From assembly GCA_032717465.1 (NCBI GenBank), contig CM064657.1:21431970-21495969 (forward strand): 64,000 nucleotides of DNA, in the 5' to 3' direction. This document shows positions 11,195-21,199 of this stretch, piece by piece. The notes under the pieces were generated by a model. It was given only the letters and a program-made list of their open reading frames with translations. It was not told the origin of the DNA and did no database searches. How positions within the stretch are numbered: the stretch's first letter is position 1; each line of letters starts with the position of its first letter. Both the position numbers and the translations under genes were made by a program. Origin of the DNA: Coenobita brevimanus. Lineage: Eukaryota; Arthropoda; Malacostraca; Decapoda; Coenobitidae.

Positions 11195-11475
11195 CGTAAC
11201 TTAGTTCATAACTTACGAGAAAAAGAAAAATTGGACACTGTAATACAGGCATAAGCTGATTTGGAAATGCATCATCTTTAATTTTTTTCTGCCCTTGTGG
11301 TATTGGCAGATCAAGTTCATCATGTTCAAGACTCCCAACAAAGGAACATGGTTCAAAATGCTTATTACATATCCATGCGTTATCAGTCTTCACGTTGTCT
11401 TTTCTTTCACACACATGACTATTTCTGCCGAAGTTCCTCTTGTCTGGGAAATGGACATAGGGGAAAATAGGTCTT
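11195..11475 (-). pseudogene. THAP zinc-finger-like fragment
   Basis: On the minus strand one frame reads FPDKRNFGRNSHVCERK, then AWICNKHFEPCSF and later KKIKDDAFPNQLMP. THAP domains (C2CH) have a Trp and a C-x2-H near ICSKHF, followed by a phenylalanine and a terminal AVPTIF-like box. WICNKHF..CSF and the later AFPNQLMP fit that layout. The N-terminal C-x2-4-C pair is not visible in this frame, and a stop lies just upstream. It may be an exon of a host gene or a remnant of a P-element-type transposase. It is too short to decide. Confidence 0.45.
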
Positions 11476-11639
11476 TATGCGCGTATGATGTGCACCTAAA
11501 GACAGCACAATAATAGCATACTTCAGGTAAAACAGAGAATTAATGATAGAAAATTGACTTCACCTAGCCTGACTGAAAGTCAACCATGAACTGAGGTCGG
11601 AGTGGGGACCTGCTGACGTCACAGTTGTACCCACTTTCC

Positions 11640-12045
11640 CGTGCGAATGAGTACACCACTTCTTCCTTACATCATGCAATCACTAGACCTAGGCTCCACC
11701 CTACCCACTCATCCCATCCTGCCTGCTAGCCCACCCACGCCAACCCGCCTACTCGCCCAACCATCCTTGTCCAACCGTCTACCAACTTCATACAGCCACC
11801 TCACTCAAGCTGCTACTCCTTCCCCCACTCACCCATCTCCATCCTGCAAACCCGCCTACACACCCCACCCTGCTCACCCTTCCCACTCCATTGCACCCGC
11901 CATGCCCACACACTAACCTCACCCAGTTCACTCATTTTGCCCATCCCACCCATCTGCCAACCACCCCACCCTTCCGCCCACCAATCTACCCACCCGGCCA
12001 CCATAAACACGATGACTTGTACTAACTTCCCTCCCCTACCCCTCC
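11640..12045. repeat. C-rich low-complexity tract
   Basis: Degenerate CCCACCCA/CCATCC repeats. Long frames on both strands (Pro/Thr/Ser-rich on +, Trp/Gly-rich on -) are by-products of composition. The following 12046-12420 shows no recognisable feature. Confidence 0.6.
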
Positions 12046-12423
12046 ACACATAGAGGCATAGCTGCTTTTATAGTACAGTTTAATTAACCCTTTTATTTAA
12101 AGTACATACATTTGCATTTGTATTCTTGCTATCAACGGACGATTTCATTCACTTAGCATAAACCTTTCAAACTGAAATGGTTAGGTGCAACTTCCATTAA
12201 TCTCTTCTCTACCATGGGGGCCCTCCCAGGCTGAATGAAATCCTCTAGTGGTTTAAATACCGAAATGACAAAGTCGACACTTAACTGATGGCCTTAACTT
12301 AATAATTACAGTATACAGAACTTGGTTTGTTGTTTCAATTTACATACACCCACACAAGTTTCTGCACAGTTTAAGGCTGACAGATACAAGTATATCGGCT
12401 ATCAGCGATCTCCAGCATAATCC

Positions 12424-12446
12424 AACACACACACACACACACACAC

Positions 12447-12533
<87 letters not shown>

Positions 12534-12672
12534 TGTATAAAGATAGATATAGAAATAGGTAGATAGATATAGACAAATGGATAAGTACAGACAAATATAG
12601 AGATAGATATAGACAAATAGATGAGTATAGGTAGGTATAGATAGAAAAACAGACAGATAGATAGATAGATTG
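12424..12672. repeat. Compound (AC)n(AT)n(GATA)n microsatellite
   Basis: AC repeat 12424-12449, AT repeat to about 12531, then degenerate GATA/GACA-rich repeats to 12672. ORFs across it encode alternating Tyr/Ile and Val/Cys and are artefacts. Confidence 0.95.
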
Positions 12673-13440
12673 ATATACAGATGATTTCAGTTTTGTATAG
12701 AAGTCCTTTCAATATCTGTCATTCATTTTCAAAGGATAAATAACAATGTGCAGTGACTTTTGACACTCACTGATGCGATTTTTGAAGCCTAGCAGGCATA
12801 TTAGAGTTTCTTAATTCTATCTGTATACCTAGGCTGCTTCCCCCAAAGAAAGGAGGGTAGGCGAGACAGGACAACACACTCCCAATGGGGTGCTTTCGAA
12901 GCTAATATTCCGGTATATGTCACCATCTTTGGGACAAACACATTCCCCGCGCTGTTTAAAAAGCATGTTTTTCTTTGTTAAATATCTACACTGTTGTGTG
13001 AAACTGTGAATCATAGTAATGTCATATACCGTAATATAAATAATACAAATAGAACACGTATATATAACGTAGCGTGAATTGTTTATATTTATCATAAACG
13101 GAATTAAAATATCATTGATGGCATGTGATGGCAACGCCATTTCAGTGGTCCTATATTATTTAATTTCTGCTACATTTAGTGCACGTTAGGTTCTCAATAT
13201 ATAGTTTGTTCAGACTGTAAATTACGCCTAATGGGTGTCTTGACTCATTCAGTCTCTGTGTGGGCAGAAATTTAATGTTGAGTAAATACTGGGACTCAAC
13301 ATATTGCTGACTCCCTTCACGCATGCGCACCACAAGACCCGTGTTGCCATGGTTTGAGTAGGCCGTGGTGTTGCCCCCCTCAGACCCTCCAAAGCAATTA
13401 CAGTACCTTACTTTATCTAACCTAACCAAACCACAAGTAG

Positions 13441-13814
13441 TCTATCTATCTATCTATCTATTGCCAGACGCCATAATCCCGTACGGGATGGCCATTGACT
13501 CTGAGTTATTTGTTTTACAGGGAGGTGCACTAACCCTCCACCAACCCACTTGACACATAGGGAGCACTTATGGTTTGGTTATATGGTTACCACCCAGCGT
13601 TGTAAATGGTTTCTTGGCTTACAGGAAACCATTTGGCTTGTCACTCAATGTAAAGCCACCTGTAACGGAAAGAAAAGCAATAAGTAGTGACAGGAAAGAT
13701 GGGAGAAATAGGAAGAGAGGAGGACAGGCACAGAAAAATAATGATAAAGGCTAAGGAAGAAGTAGGCAGCACTACATCAAGTGAGTGGATGAAGGTCGCC
13801 ACCATCTACCACTA
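13441..13814 (-). mobile_element. ~360-bp LINE-tailed non-autonomous repeat, copy 1
   Basis: The body is shared with 15057-15411 (for example CATATGGTTACCACCCAGCG). Read on the minus strand it ends GGCCATCCC..GGGATT..GGCGTCTGGCAATAGATAG. This matches the 3' tail of LINEs F, G and the 22819 fragment, including the (ATAG)n end at 13441-13460. It therefore looks like a SINE or deletion derivative mobilised by that LINE family. It interrupts the left arm of the fold-back element. Confidence 0.8.
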
Positions 13815-13824
13815 CAAACGAACG

Positions 13825-13912
13825 AGGACTAATGCTTAAAATAATACAATTTAGACTACTTGTACGCGCGCGTACAAGTAGTCTAAATTGTATTATTTTA
13901 AGCATTAGTCCT
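13825..13912. repeat. 88-bp perfect palindrome
   Basis: Bases 13825-13868 and 13869-13912 are exact reverse complements with no spacer. The centre is GTACGCGCGCGTAC. It sits at the symmetry axis of the larger inverted repeat and could extrude a 44-bp-stem cruciform. Confidence 0.97.
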
Positions 13913-14422
13913 GGTGCGTTTGTTTTGAAAACAAATCTCCCGTGAAAAAAAATTAACACTGGACTGTCTTGTGCGCATGCGTAAAGGGAGTGAGCAAAAT
14001 TTTGAGTCCCAGTATTCACTCAACATTAAATTTCTGCCCACATAGAGACTGAATGAGTCAAGATACCTACTAGGTGTAATTTACATTCTGAACAAACTAT
14101 GTATTAAGAACCTAACTTGCACTAAATGTAGCAAAAATCAATTATTATAGGACCACTGAAATGGCGAGTTGCCATCATATTCCATCAATAAAATTTTAAT
14201 TTCCGTAAAAGACAAATATAAACAAATCACGCTATGTTATATATACATGTTCTATTTGTATTATTTTTATTACGGTATGTGACATGACCATGATTCACAG
14301 TTTCACACAACAGTGTAGACATTTAACAAAGAAAAATATGCTTTTTAAACAGTGCGGGGATTGTGTCCCAGTGGTGGTGACATGACATCTACCAGAACAC
14401 TAGGCTTTTCAGAAGCACCCCA

Positions 14423-15056
14423 TTTGCTCACACACACACACACACACAGCCGCAAGGGGAGAAGGGACAGATCCTCACCGCACCATACTGCGCGAGGGTC
14501 AACTGCACAGTGCAATCAGCGACATCTGCAGCAGGGCCAGATAGCAGAGCTGGTTTACCCCTGCCACATCATAATGGACCCATAATTACTTTCGGAAAAT
14601 GTGGAACGATTTAGTGTATGCAACTGCACAAACTAACCTAACTTACTACAAACTTTCATGAAGTCACCTGCATTGCTGTATCCTTTTTAATCCGATAAAT
14701 TACCTTTCCCCTTCCTACCGGCAGTAGGTTTTTAAATCTAAGAGACCTGCTCAAAGGGATATACATCGATCTGCATTAAGTTCATTGCAGTGCAGCATCT
14801 CAAAATAGTTCTTACTTGCAAGAATGAGGTGCGTGATGGTCAAGGAGTACTTTGTCTCCCTTTTTTTTAACATCTCATCTCTTATTTCTCAAGCATTTTT
14901 TTTTTTTTTTTTCTGTGACCACTAATATTGATAATTCCTTGTCTCTGCAGATAGTGTACTAACCCTGCTGTTGAATTTACTGCCGCTGTTTCAAAAAAAA
15001 ATTTCTTCTGCTCTCTTTTGTGTGTACTGACTGTTCCAAGTTAATAAATAAATTAT
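14423..15056. other. Unassigned sequence with a short (CA)n
   Basis: A CA repeat at about 14430-14448 and T runs near 14865 and 14898. Otherwise nothing recognisable. No exon candidate on either strand. Confidence 0.4.
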
Positions 15057-15411
15057 TCTATCTATCTCTTTACTGCCAGACGCCATAATCCTGTAAGAGG
15101 TGGCCAATTGACTTCGAGTTATTTGTTTTACGGGGAGGGCACTAACCCTCCACCAACCCTTGTTAACAAGTATGGTTTGGCCATATGGTTACCACCCAGC
15201 GTTGTAAATGGTTTCTTGACTTAAAGGAAACCATTTGGCTTGTCACTCATTGTAAAGCCGCCGGTAAAGAAAAGCAATAAGAAGTGAGAGGAAAGCTGGG
15301 AGAAATAGGAAGAGAGAAGGGCAGGCACAGAAAAAGAATGATAAAGGCCAAGGAAGAAGTAGGTAGCACTACATCAAGTGAGTGGATGATGGTCGCCACC
15401 ACTTACCACTA
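15057..15411 (-). mobile_element. ~360-bp LINE-tailed non-autonomous repeat, copy 2
   Basis: Close match to 13441-13814 over its full length, with the same (ATAG)n-type tail (here TAGATAGA at the low-coordinate end) and the same other terminus near GGTCGCCACCA. It lies 360 bp upstream of the beat exon. Confidence 0.8.
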
Positions 15412-15767
15412 GTTCTGTATTAATTGTGCTTTAGTTTTATCTTATCCCAGTCTCCATGTGTACAGCTTTTGTTCAGTTTTTACTATCTGCTCTATATGAC
15501 AACCTACTGCATCACTTCTATACCTGTTTTAATTTTATACAAGGCTTCATTATTAGAGTGAATTACTTATTTATTTTTTTTTTAAATGAATCTTCGGTGT
15601 ACTGCTTTAACTTTGCACTGAGCTAGATTCTGTTTTTGCTACTTTCTTTTTCCATGCCTCCACATTTAGAATGTTAGTATTATACTGTCGACTTCAGTTT
15701 TATACTCACTGATTCAATAATAACTTAATCTTGACTTCAGATGAACTAATTGTTAATGTTTGTTCAG

Positions 15768-15900
15768 AAGACAAACTCCAGCCTGGATGAGGTAGTGATT
15801 TCCGTAGACCACCGAGCATCTGGACAGCTGAGATGTGAGGTCCTGTCTGACCTACCCTTCTTTGAGCACGACGCCAAGCACGCCAACATGACTGTGCTGG
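15768..15900 (+). CDS. beat-like: Beaten-path-like protein, exon encoding the end of Ig domain 1
   Basis: 133-bp exon. The acceptor TTTGTTCAG precedes 15768 and the donor GTGGGT follows 15900. In the frame set by the next exon it reads KTNSSLDEVVIS, VDHRASGQLRCEVLSD, LPFFEHDAKHANMTVL. The D/S-x-G-x-x-R-C-E-V core is the F-strand cysteine region of the beat-family immunoglobulin domain, where family members usually have SG-YRCEV..AP-F. Two N-glycosylation sequons (NSS, NMT) are present. It ends in phase 1 with a single G. Beat proteins are secreted or membrane-linked Ig proteins acting in motor-axon guidance, typically as ligands or partners of Side proteins. The earlier exons (signal peptide, first half of Ig1) are not seen in the window. 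The exact paralogue cannot be named. Confidence 0.85.
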
Positions 15901-16049
15901 GTGGGTATACTGTACGATCGCCCAAACAAGTGATGACTAAGTTTCTTTAAGTTTCGGACAAAACTCCCTGGATCTGGCAACATTCACTTCATTGGGAGGT
16001 AGGAGACGGGAGCAGGCTTTTCCTAACCTGCAAACGTTATTCATGGTGT

Positions 16050-16379
16050 TGTTAATGCCTCTTGACGCCGGTCGTAGGTGAAAAAGTCTTGGACGAGTTC
16101 TCTGATAATATATTAAACACCGCTTTATATCTACACACAACAGCAGTTGACACCACCCGTGTCCAACCCAGACCGTCGCTAACTGTTACTGCCCGGCTCT
16201 CACCGGTTAGAGCGGTGGTGGGGCCCGGCCACAAAACTCATAGTTCAGCATAATTTGAATCAGCTAGACATAGCAAGTGCTCACAGACATAACATAGGGC
16301 GGTGGCGCCCTACTTGGATCCTACTTACAACTACTTACATACTATACATACACACTACATATTTTTACAAATGGTTACA
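16050..16379 (-). repeat. 3' LTR (330 bp)
   Basis: Matches 31350-31678 with roughly two dozen substitutions and a few small indels counted by eye. Read on the minus strand it starts TGTAACCATTTG and ends GGCATTAACA. It is preceded on that strand by a polypurine tract, which fixes it as the 3' LTR. Confidence 0.93.
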
Positions 16380-16398
16380 AACAATTTTCCCCCTCATC
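16380..16398 (-). promoter_or_regulatory. Polypurine tract of the LTR element
   Basis: Minus strand GATGAGGGGGAAAATTGTT lies directly before the LTR start TGTAACC. In the family it primes plus-strand DNA synthesis. Its position supports the LTR boundary. Confidence 0.75.
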
Positions 16399-17039
16399 AA
16401 AAAGTGTGTCTCCTGACACAGTGGTGGAGGCATTAAGTCATAATGTGGCAAGAATGCAAGTGGACAGAGTATATAGTCAACCGGGAGTACATGGGAGTAT
16501 AATAATAAATGGGATATTACTACATAATTCAAGAAGCTGGATGTAAGAAAGGATTAATATATTTACAGTACATGGCCATGTTGGAAAGGTAGAGAAGGTT
16601 ATAAGTACTAGTAAATACAAAAGTAGAATGTAAATAATGCACTATCGTGGTATAGGCCACGAATTAACCTGACACAAGGTATATGACAAGCGTACTGATA
16701 TCATAGGTATACAGTAGGTTTGGTCAACTTACAAATTGGATTTCTTAATATATATACTGTATATACATAGTAAGTACTAATGATAACAATGATACCTTTA
16801 TGAGAAATATAGTAACGGAATGCATCACTTCATACACTCCAGTTTATCTTACATAGAATGCATTGTCAGATATTCACTTCCCTTATCTCATTTTTGTTTC
16901 ACTAGTTTTCATACCCTTCACTCACTGTGTAGTAATTATAGGAATATTATTACATTTTGTTTCAAGTAGCTCAACTTTCAAATTTGCACAGAGGTTTTCT
17001 TCAATATGATCTTCACATCTTCACCAATCATAATGAGTG
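16399..17039 (-). other. Region between env stop and polypurine tract
   Basis: AT-rich, no coding frame recognised. Probably the 3' non-coding part of the retroelement. Confidence 0.5.
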
Positions 17040-18416
17040 TTACTTAGAAACACCAGTTTCCATGTCTTTTGGTTGTAGCACTAACCTTGTTGCTATACGG
17101 ATCTCATGCAACCTTTTGTCCATTCGCTTGAGACAACAGTACAGGATACATACAACTGCAATAAAACCTAAAAAACATAAGACCACCGGAGGAAATACAA
17201 AGACTGGATGTGACCAGGAGCAGCTAAAAGCTGAAGAGAACTGGTTCATAATGAAATCTGACTGATTCAGAAAGTTCAGTATACGTATGTTGTATGATGT
17301 GATGGAAAGATTGTCTGTTGGTAGATGTAAGGTACTATTAATAGGTTTGAAGATGTCATATTTGTGGGAGCTAAGTGCGAAGTGATAATGTGTAGCATGG
17401 GCTATTACAGACTCAGACTTTACTGTACAGTAATCAGGGGTCTTATATAAGCCAATTTCGGATAGTGAACGTACAGGGGTTCCTGGACAAATAAGACTGA
17501 CAGGAGTTGAGACACTAAAGAAGAAATAGTGGATGTGATTTAGACGAGCATGGTGTACCTGGCCTCTGGGGGCCGGAACAAAGGTACAGACAGCTTGTAC
17601 TGAGAAGTTACGGACTAAGGCAGATTCGCAAGGAGCAACGCTGCCAGGAAAAATTGTTAGGAGGTACGCAGCACAAACTTGAGAGTTGGGTGTGAGAAAG
17701 ACACATCTGCCGAGGTCACTTGAGGAGATGAAGGCAATATAGAGACGATCATTGGAGAGAAGAAAGTACTCTGAGGAGACAGAGGCTTGTACCAGGGAGT
17801 TACTGTACCAGAAGGGAAAAGGAATGATGTGAAAGAGATCGAATGTGATGGAAGAACGAAAGGGAATGTGAACAATTATATCTTTAGTAAGGAATGTGGT
17901 CTCTAGGATTGGGTAGTAGTGTTCTAAAGAGGAAACTGAAACCACAGGAGACAAGCCGAAGGCCGAGTGAGCCCATTTCAAGGTAGAACGAATGTCAGAG
18001 AGAGGTACTAAATCTAGGGTGACACGACCATCAACAACACTTACTAAAATACGAAATAGGCTAGAGACTTGGGAGACAAGAGAGTCCAGAGAAACCTGCA
18101 AATTATCTACAGGTAATTTAACATACATCAACTCTGATATAATATTTACCTTTGATACTTCACGCTTAAGAATAGATGTAAAATTATTTAAACCTGCAAA
18201 TTATCTACATGTAATTTAACATACATCAACTCTGATATAATATTTACCTTTGGTACTTCACGCTTAAGAATAGATGTAAAATTATTTAAGTTATTTGTAA
18301 CATCATTTAAATGGTGAGTCATCTCTTGTAGCATAGAATGTTGAACATTTAACACCTTTTCCTGGGACTCTAGAGCATTTGCTAATTGAAATAAGTCTTC
18401 CTTAAATCCAGAAAGG
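17040..18416 (-). pseudogene. env: env-like gene, C-terminal part only
   Basis: It is read on the minus strand between pol and the 3' LTR, the position of env in errantiviruses and other env-bearing Gypsy elements. The frame 18131-17040 (363 residues) ends with a strong hydrophobic segment (VFPPVVLCFLGFIAVVCILY) followed by basic KRMDKRL and a short tail, a typical membrane anchor and cytoplasmic tail. Upstream, in the frame 18410-18188, an amphipathic heptad-rich stretch (LQEMTHHLNDVTNNLNNF) resembles the coiled coil of a fusion subunit. Several N-x-S/T sites are visible. A 98-bp tandem duplication shifts the frame, and the N-terminal part (signal peptide, cleavage site) is missing, replaced by piggyBac-1. 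Not functional. Confidence 0.72.
18095..18290. repeat. 98-bp tandem duplication in env
   Basis: 18095-18192 and 18193-18290 are nearly identical (both start CCTGCAAATTATCTACA). 98 is not a multiple of three, so the duplication alone breaks the env frame. Confidence 0.95.
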
Positions 18417-19548
18417 TCCCGGATCTTCCAAAGTGGGTCGGTTTGGGAAGGTACAAAGTTGTCGGCAAAGTGCAGGTTTCCCATGATGTTCCGGGAGCGA
18501 TCTCTGGCCATGTACTTATTGAAGGTGGGTGAGGGTAGTAAGGGGTCCATGGACCAGTATTCTTCCAACTCATGCTTCTTTGAGTGTGGCATGAGAAGCA
18601 TGAGGGCAAAGAACACATACAGCTCCTGCACTCCCAGCATGGACCACTGTTGCATCTTGGCTGCACCTGTACCACTTGCAGCACGTTGTGATTCATACCT
18701 GTTGGTCTCATCACATAATATGTGCTGCATGACTTCGTCATCTAGGAAGGCCAAAAGGAAGTCCACACACTCAGCATCCTCGTCAAGACTGAAGGCAGGC
18801 TGTACTCCTGAGGAACTCTCGTCAAAATCGAGATGTTCTGGGACAAAATCTGACCCTTCCGTCCACGCGAAGGCGTCCAGGATTCCCTGTCGAGGCGGTG
18901 TAGGGTGGGTGAGGGTGGAGGGTGGCTGTGAGGCAGATTTATCACGTTCAAGGTCACTCGCACTGACCCTGGGTTGCCGTACAGCATTAGCAGCCCTTAC
19001 TCTACTAGCAACTCTACTTTTAAGGGTCAGGGATTTACCTCTTCCTCTATGGTCTGCCTTCACTGTTGATGCTGGTGGTGACTCCGACGACGAAGACTCC
19101 AGAGATAATTCCGCAGAAGAAGAGGAAGAAATGAGTGAAGTGGGGCTTGGAGAACGGGGAGGCGAATCAACTCGGGACTCATGGCAGGCTGGGTCATGCG
19201 GGGCCATTGTTCCGGGCTAACACGTCGCCTTTTCACTCCCTTCCCAAATTCCTTCCCTTGCTGCACTAACGGCTCCTTTCCCTTGGAGCTAGGGATAACT
19301 TGGGACACTGAAGCACTCGTATTTGTAGTTTCTGGCACGATTTCCTTGCCCGGCTCATCACACGAATCCCCCGAAGGGTCAAAATCACTATCCATCATCA
19401 CCATTGATAATTCCGCTAGTTCATGTTCCACTGCAGAGTCACTTAGTCCTTTCCTGCTTCCCTCACGAGTTTTTCTGGGTGTAGAGGTCATGGGGCCCTT
19501 TGCAATGGGCGCAGAAGCGGCAGAAATGGCGGGGCGTGAGTGCGACAT
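18417..19548 (-). pseudogene. piggyBac-1 transposase, N-terminal part
   Basis: Starts MSHSRPAISAASAP at 19548, with the conserved GLSDSAVEHEL box and an acidic stretch. A single-base loss near 19210 moves the reading to the 19207-18188 frame (GILDAFAWTEGSDF, ELYVFFALMLLMPHSKKHE, PLLPSPTFNKYMARDR). It ends at SQTDPLWKIR, before any catalytic aspartate, and runs in frame into env. No transposase activity is possible. Confidence 0.88.
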
Positions 19549-20268
19549 GCTTTGACCACAGCGGAGGACAAGGAACTAAATGCCACGGCTTATCTGAGAA
19601 GGCAAGGGTTGACAGTGACAATGGGGCTGACAGCTGCTAACTTACATGCTAATGAATTACTGGTAGAAAATCTCGGCAATACATAAAGAAATAGGTAGTG
19701 CCAGGTGAATGTAAATGTCACTTAGGCTTCTCCCTTCCTTTCTGATATATATTTTTATTACAGAAATAGATTACAAGGCATAATTCAAAGGGGAAATTAC
19801 CGTGGTAATGTAGCGAATGAATGCATGTGAGGTGTTGTCAGGTGATAATTAGCCAATTCATGGTGTATACCACTATCACTTACCTTATTTTTTTTTTTTT
19901 GGTATATATTATTTTGTATAAGTATAGGGCATAGGGCTTATTTCAATGGATGAAATCTGTGGAAAAATCTGGGGGAAATTTGCTTAGCGCAGCGCGGCCG
20001 GGGAGGTGAGAGGACAGGGTAATAGAGGGAAGGTAGGGAGGGGAGTCAGGAACTGGGGAAAATCGCTAAAATGTCAACAATGGATGGGAGTACAGATGAG
20101 ATTTGGAGTGCTGACTAGTGTTGGACATTGGCAGTACTGATAGATGATACAAGCCACAACTTGAAAGCCCGGGATAATTAAAAAAAACACAAAATCACAA
20201 AAGTGACGTCCCGCGGTATGATCCATTGCACCCGATCGTCACGAAAGTAACGCTTCGCTGTTAAGGGG
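18417..20268 (-). mobile_element. piggyBac-1: 5' half of a piggyBac element, truncated in env
   Basis: The high-coordinate end is intact: GGGG at 20265-20268 followed by TTAA (20269-20272), matching piggyBac-2. The element matches piggyBac-2 through the 5' non-coding part and about the first 370 transposase codons, then stops abruptly at 18417 after the shared TCCC/GGGA. The rest of the transposase and the other terminus are gone, and env sequence follows directly. Confidence 0.9.
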
Positions 20269-20272
20269 TTAA

Positions 20273-21130
20273 GCAAGTGATTACGTACTGGTACGTAAAG
20301 GACAAATGTATTCCAAGGCGGACTAAGGTATTTACGTACATATGAATATCAGCATTCACGTACGTACGTACGTACGTGAATACTTACATAAGTACATACT
20401 TATGTATGTACATCAACTCATGTAAGCATGCACCTACGTATGTACGTGAATAGTAATGTAAGTACGGACGTAAATACTTAGGGAAGTACGTACATGAATG
20501 CTTATGTATGTACGTACTTACATATGTGAATACTTATGTATGTACGTACTTACGTACGTGAATACTTACACAAGTATGTACGTACTTCTGTAAGCACGTA
20601 CATACTTGCGTACGTACATGAATGCATTAGTACGTATATAGGTCCGTACGTAAATACGTGCATAGGGGTGTACATAAGTACGTATACATGTATGTATGTA
20701 CATAAGTACGTACATGGGTACATTCGTAGGCATGTACATACGTTCATACATAAACACATGCGTACGTAATTACGTACGTACATGTGTACGTAATTACGTA
20801 CGTACATGCGTACGTACTTACGTATGTGAATACTTACGCAAGGATGTACGTATGTATATACTTCCGTAAGCACGTACATACTGGCGTACATAAGTACGTA
20901 CATAGGTAAGTACATGAATGCATTAGTACATACATGGGTGCGTGTGTAAATACGTGCATGGGCATGTACGTAGGTACGTATACAGGTGCATAGGTAGGCA
21001 CATACATATATAAACACAAATGCATGCATACGTAATTACGTACGTGGATCTGTACGTAAGTACGTACGTAGATCCAGACGTATGTACACAGGTGCATGTG
21101 TAAGTACAGTACGTACATAGGTACGTGTAC
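20273..21130. repeat. GTAC/CGTA-rich degenerate repeat array
   Basis: About 860 bp built from TACGTACGTAAGTACG-like words. The composition is self-complementary, so frames on both strands give Tyr/Val/Thr/Arg-rich artefacts. It lies between the end of pol and piggyBac-1. It may be an expanded retroelement spacer or a later microsatellite expansion. Confidence 0.9.
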
Positions 21131-21199
21131 ATTCCCTTCATGTCTCACATCCCACAGTTGTTTTGGTCGGGGGTCATGTAATCGATACAATGTGCCTCT

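Larger units (their letters stand above)
12886..14422. mobile_element. Long fold-back (inverted-repeat) element
   Basis: Sequence 12886-13340 is the reverse complement of 13962-14422 with moderate divergence (for example GTTTCACACAACAGTGTAGA is exactly shared). The two arms converge on the perfect palindrome 13825-13912. If the inserted repeat at 13441-13814 is set aside, the arms are of similar length (about 610 and 550 bp). No transposase is encoded. This is either a fold-back transposon or a recent inverted duplication. Target duplications were not established. Confidence 0.8.

Noticed and set aside
11641..11916. 91-residue Pro/Thr/Ser-rich frame
   Set aside because: Low-complexity C-rich DNA; no start context, splice signals or homologous motif.
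12340..12712. Ile/Tyr-rich frames
   Set aside because: Translations of AT/AC/GATA microsatellite.
18459..19220. 253-residue + strand open frame
   Set aside because: Antisense of the piggyBac-1 transposase N-terminal region.
20536..21190. Several Tyr/Val/Thr-rich frames on both strands
   Set aside because: Produced by the GTAC-rich repeat array; no codon bias or domain.
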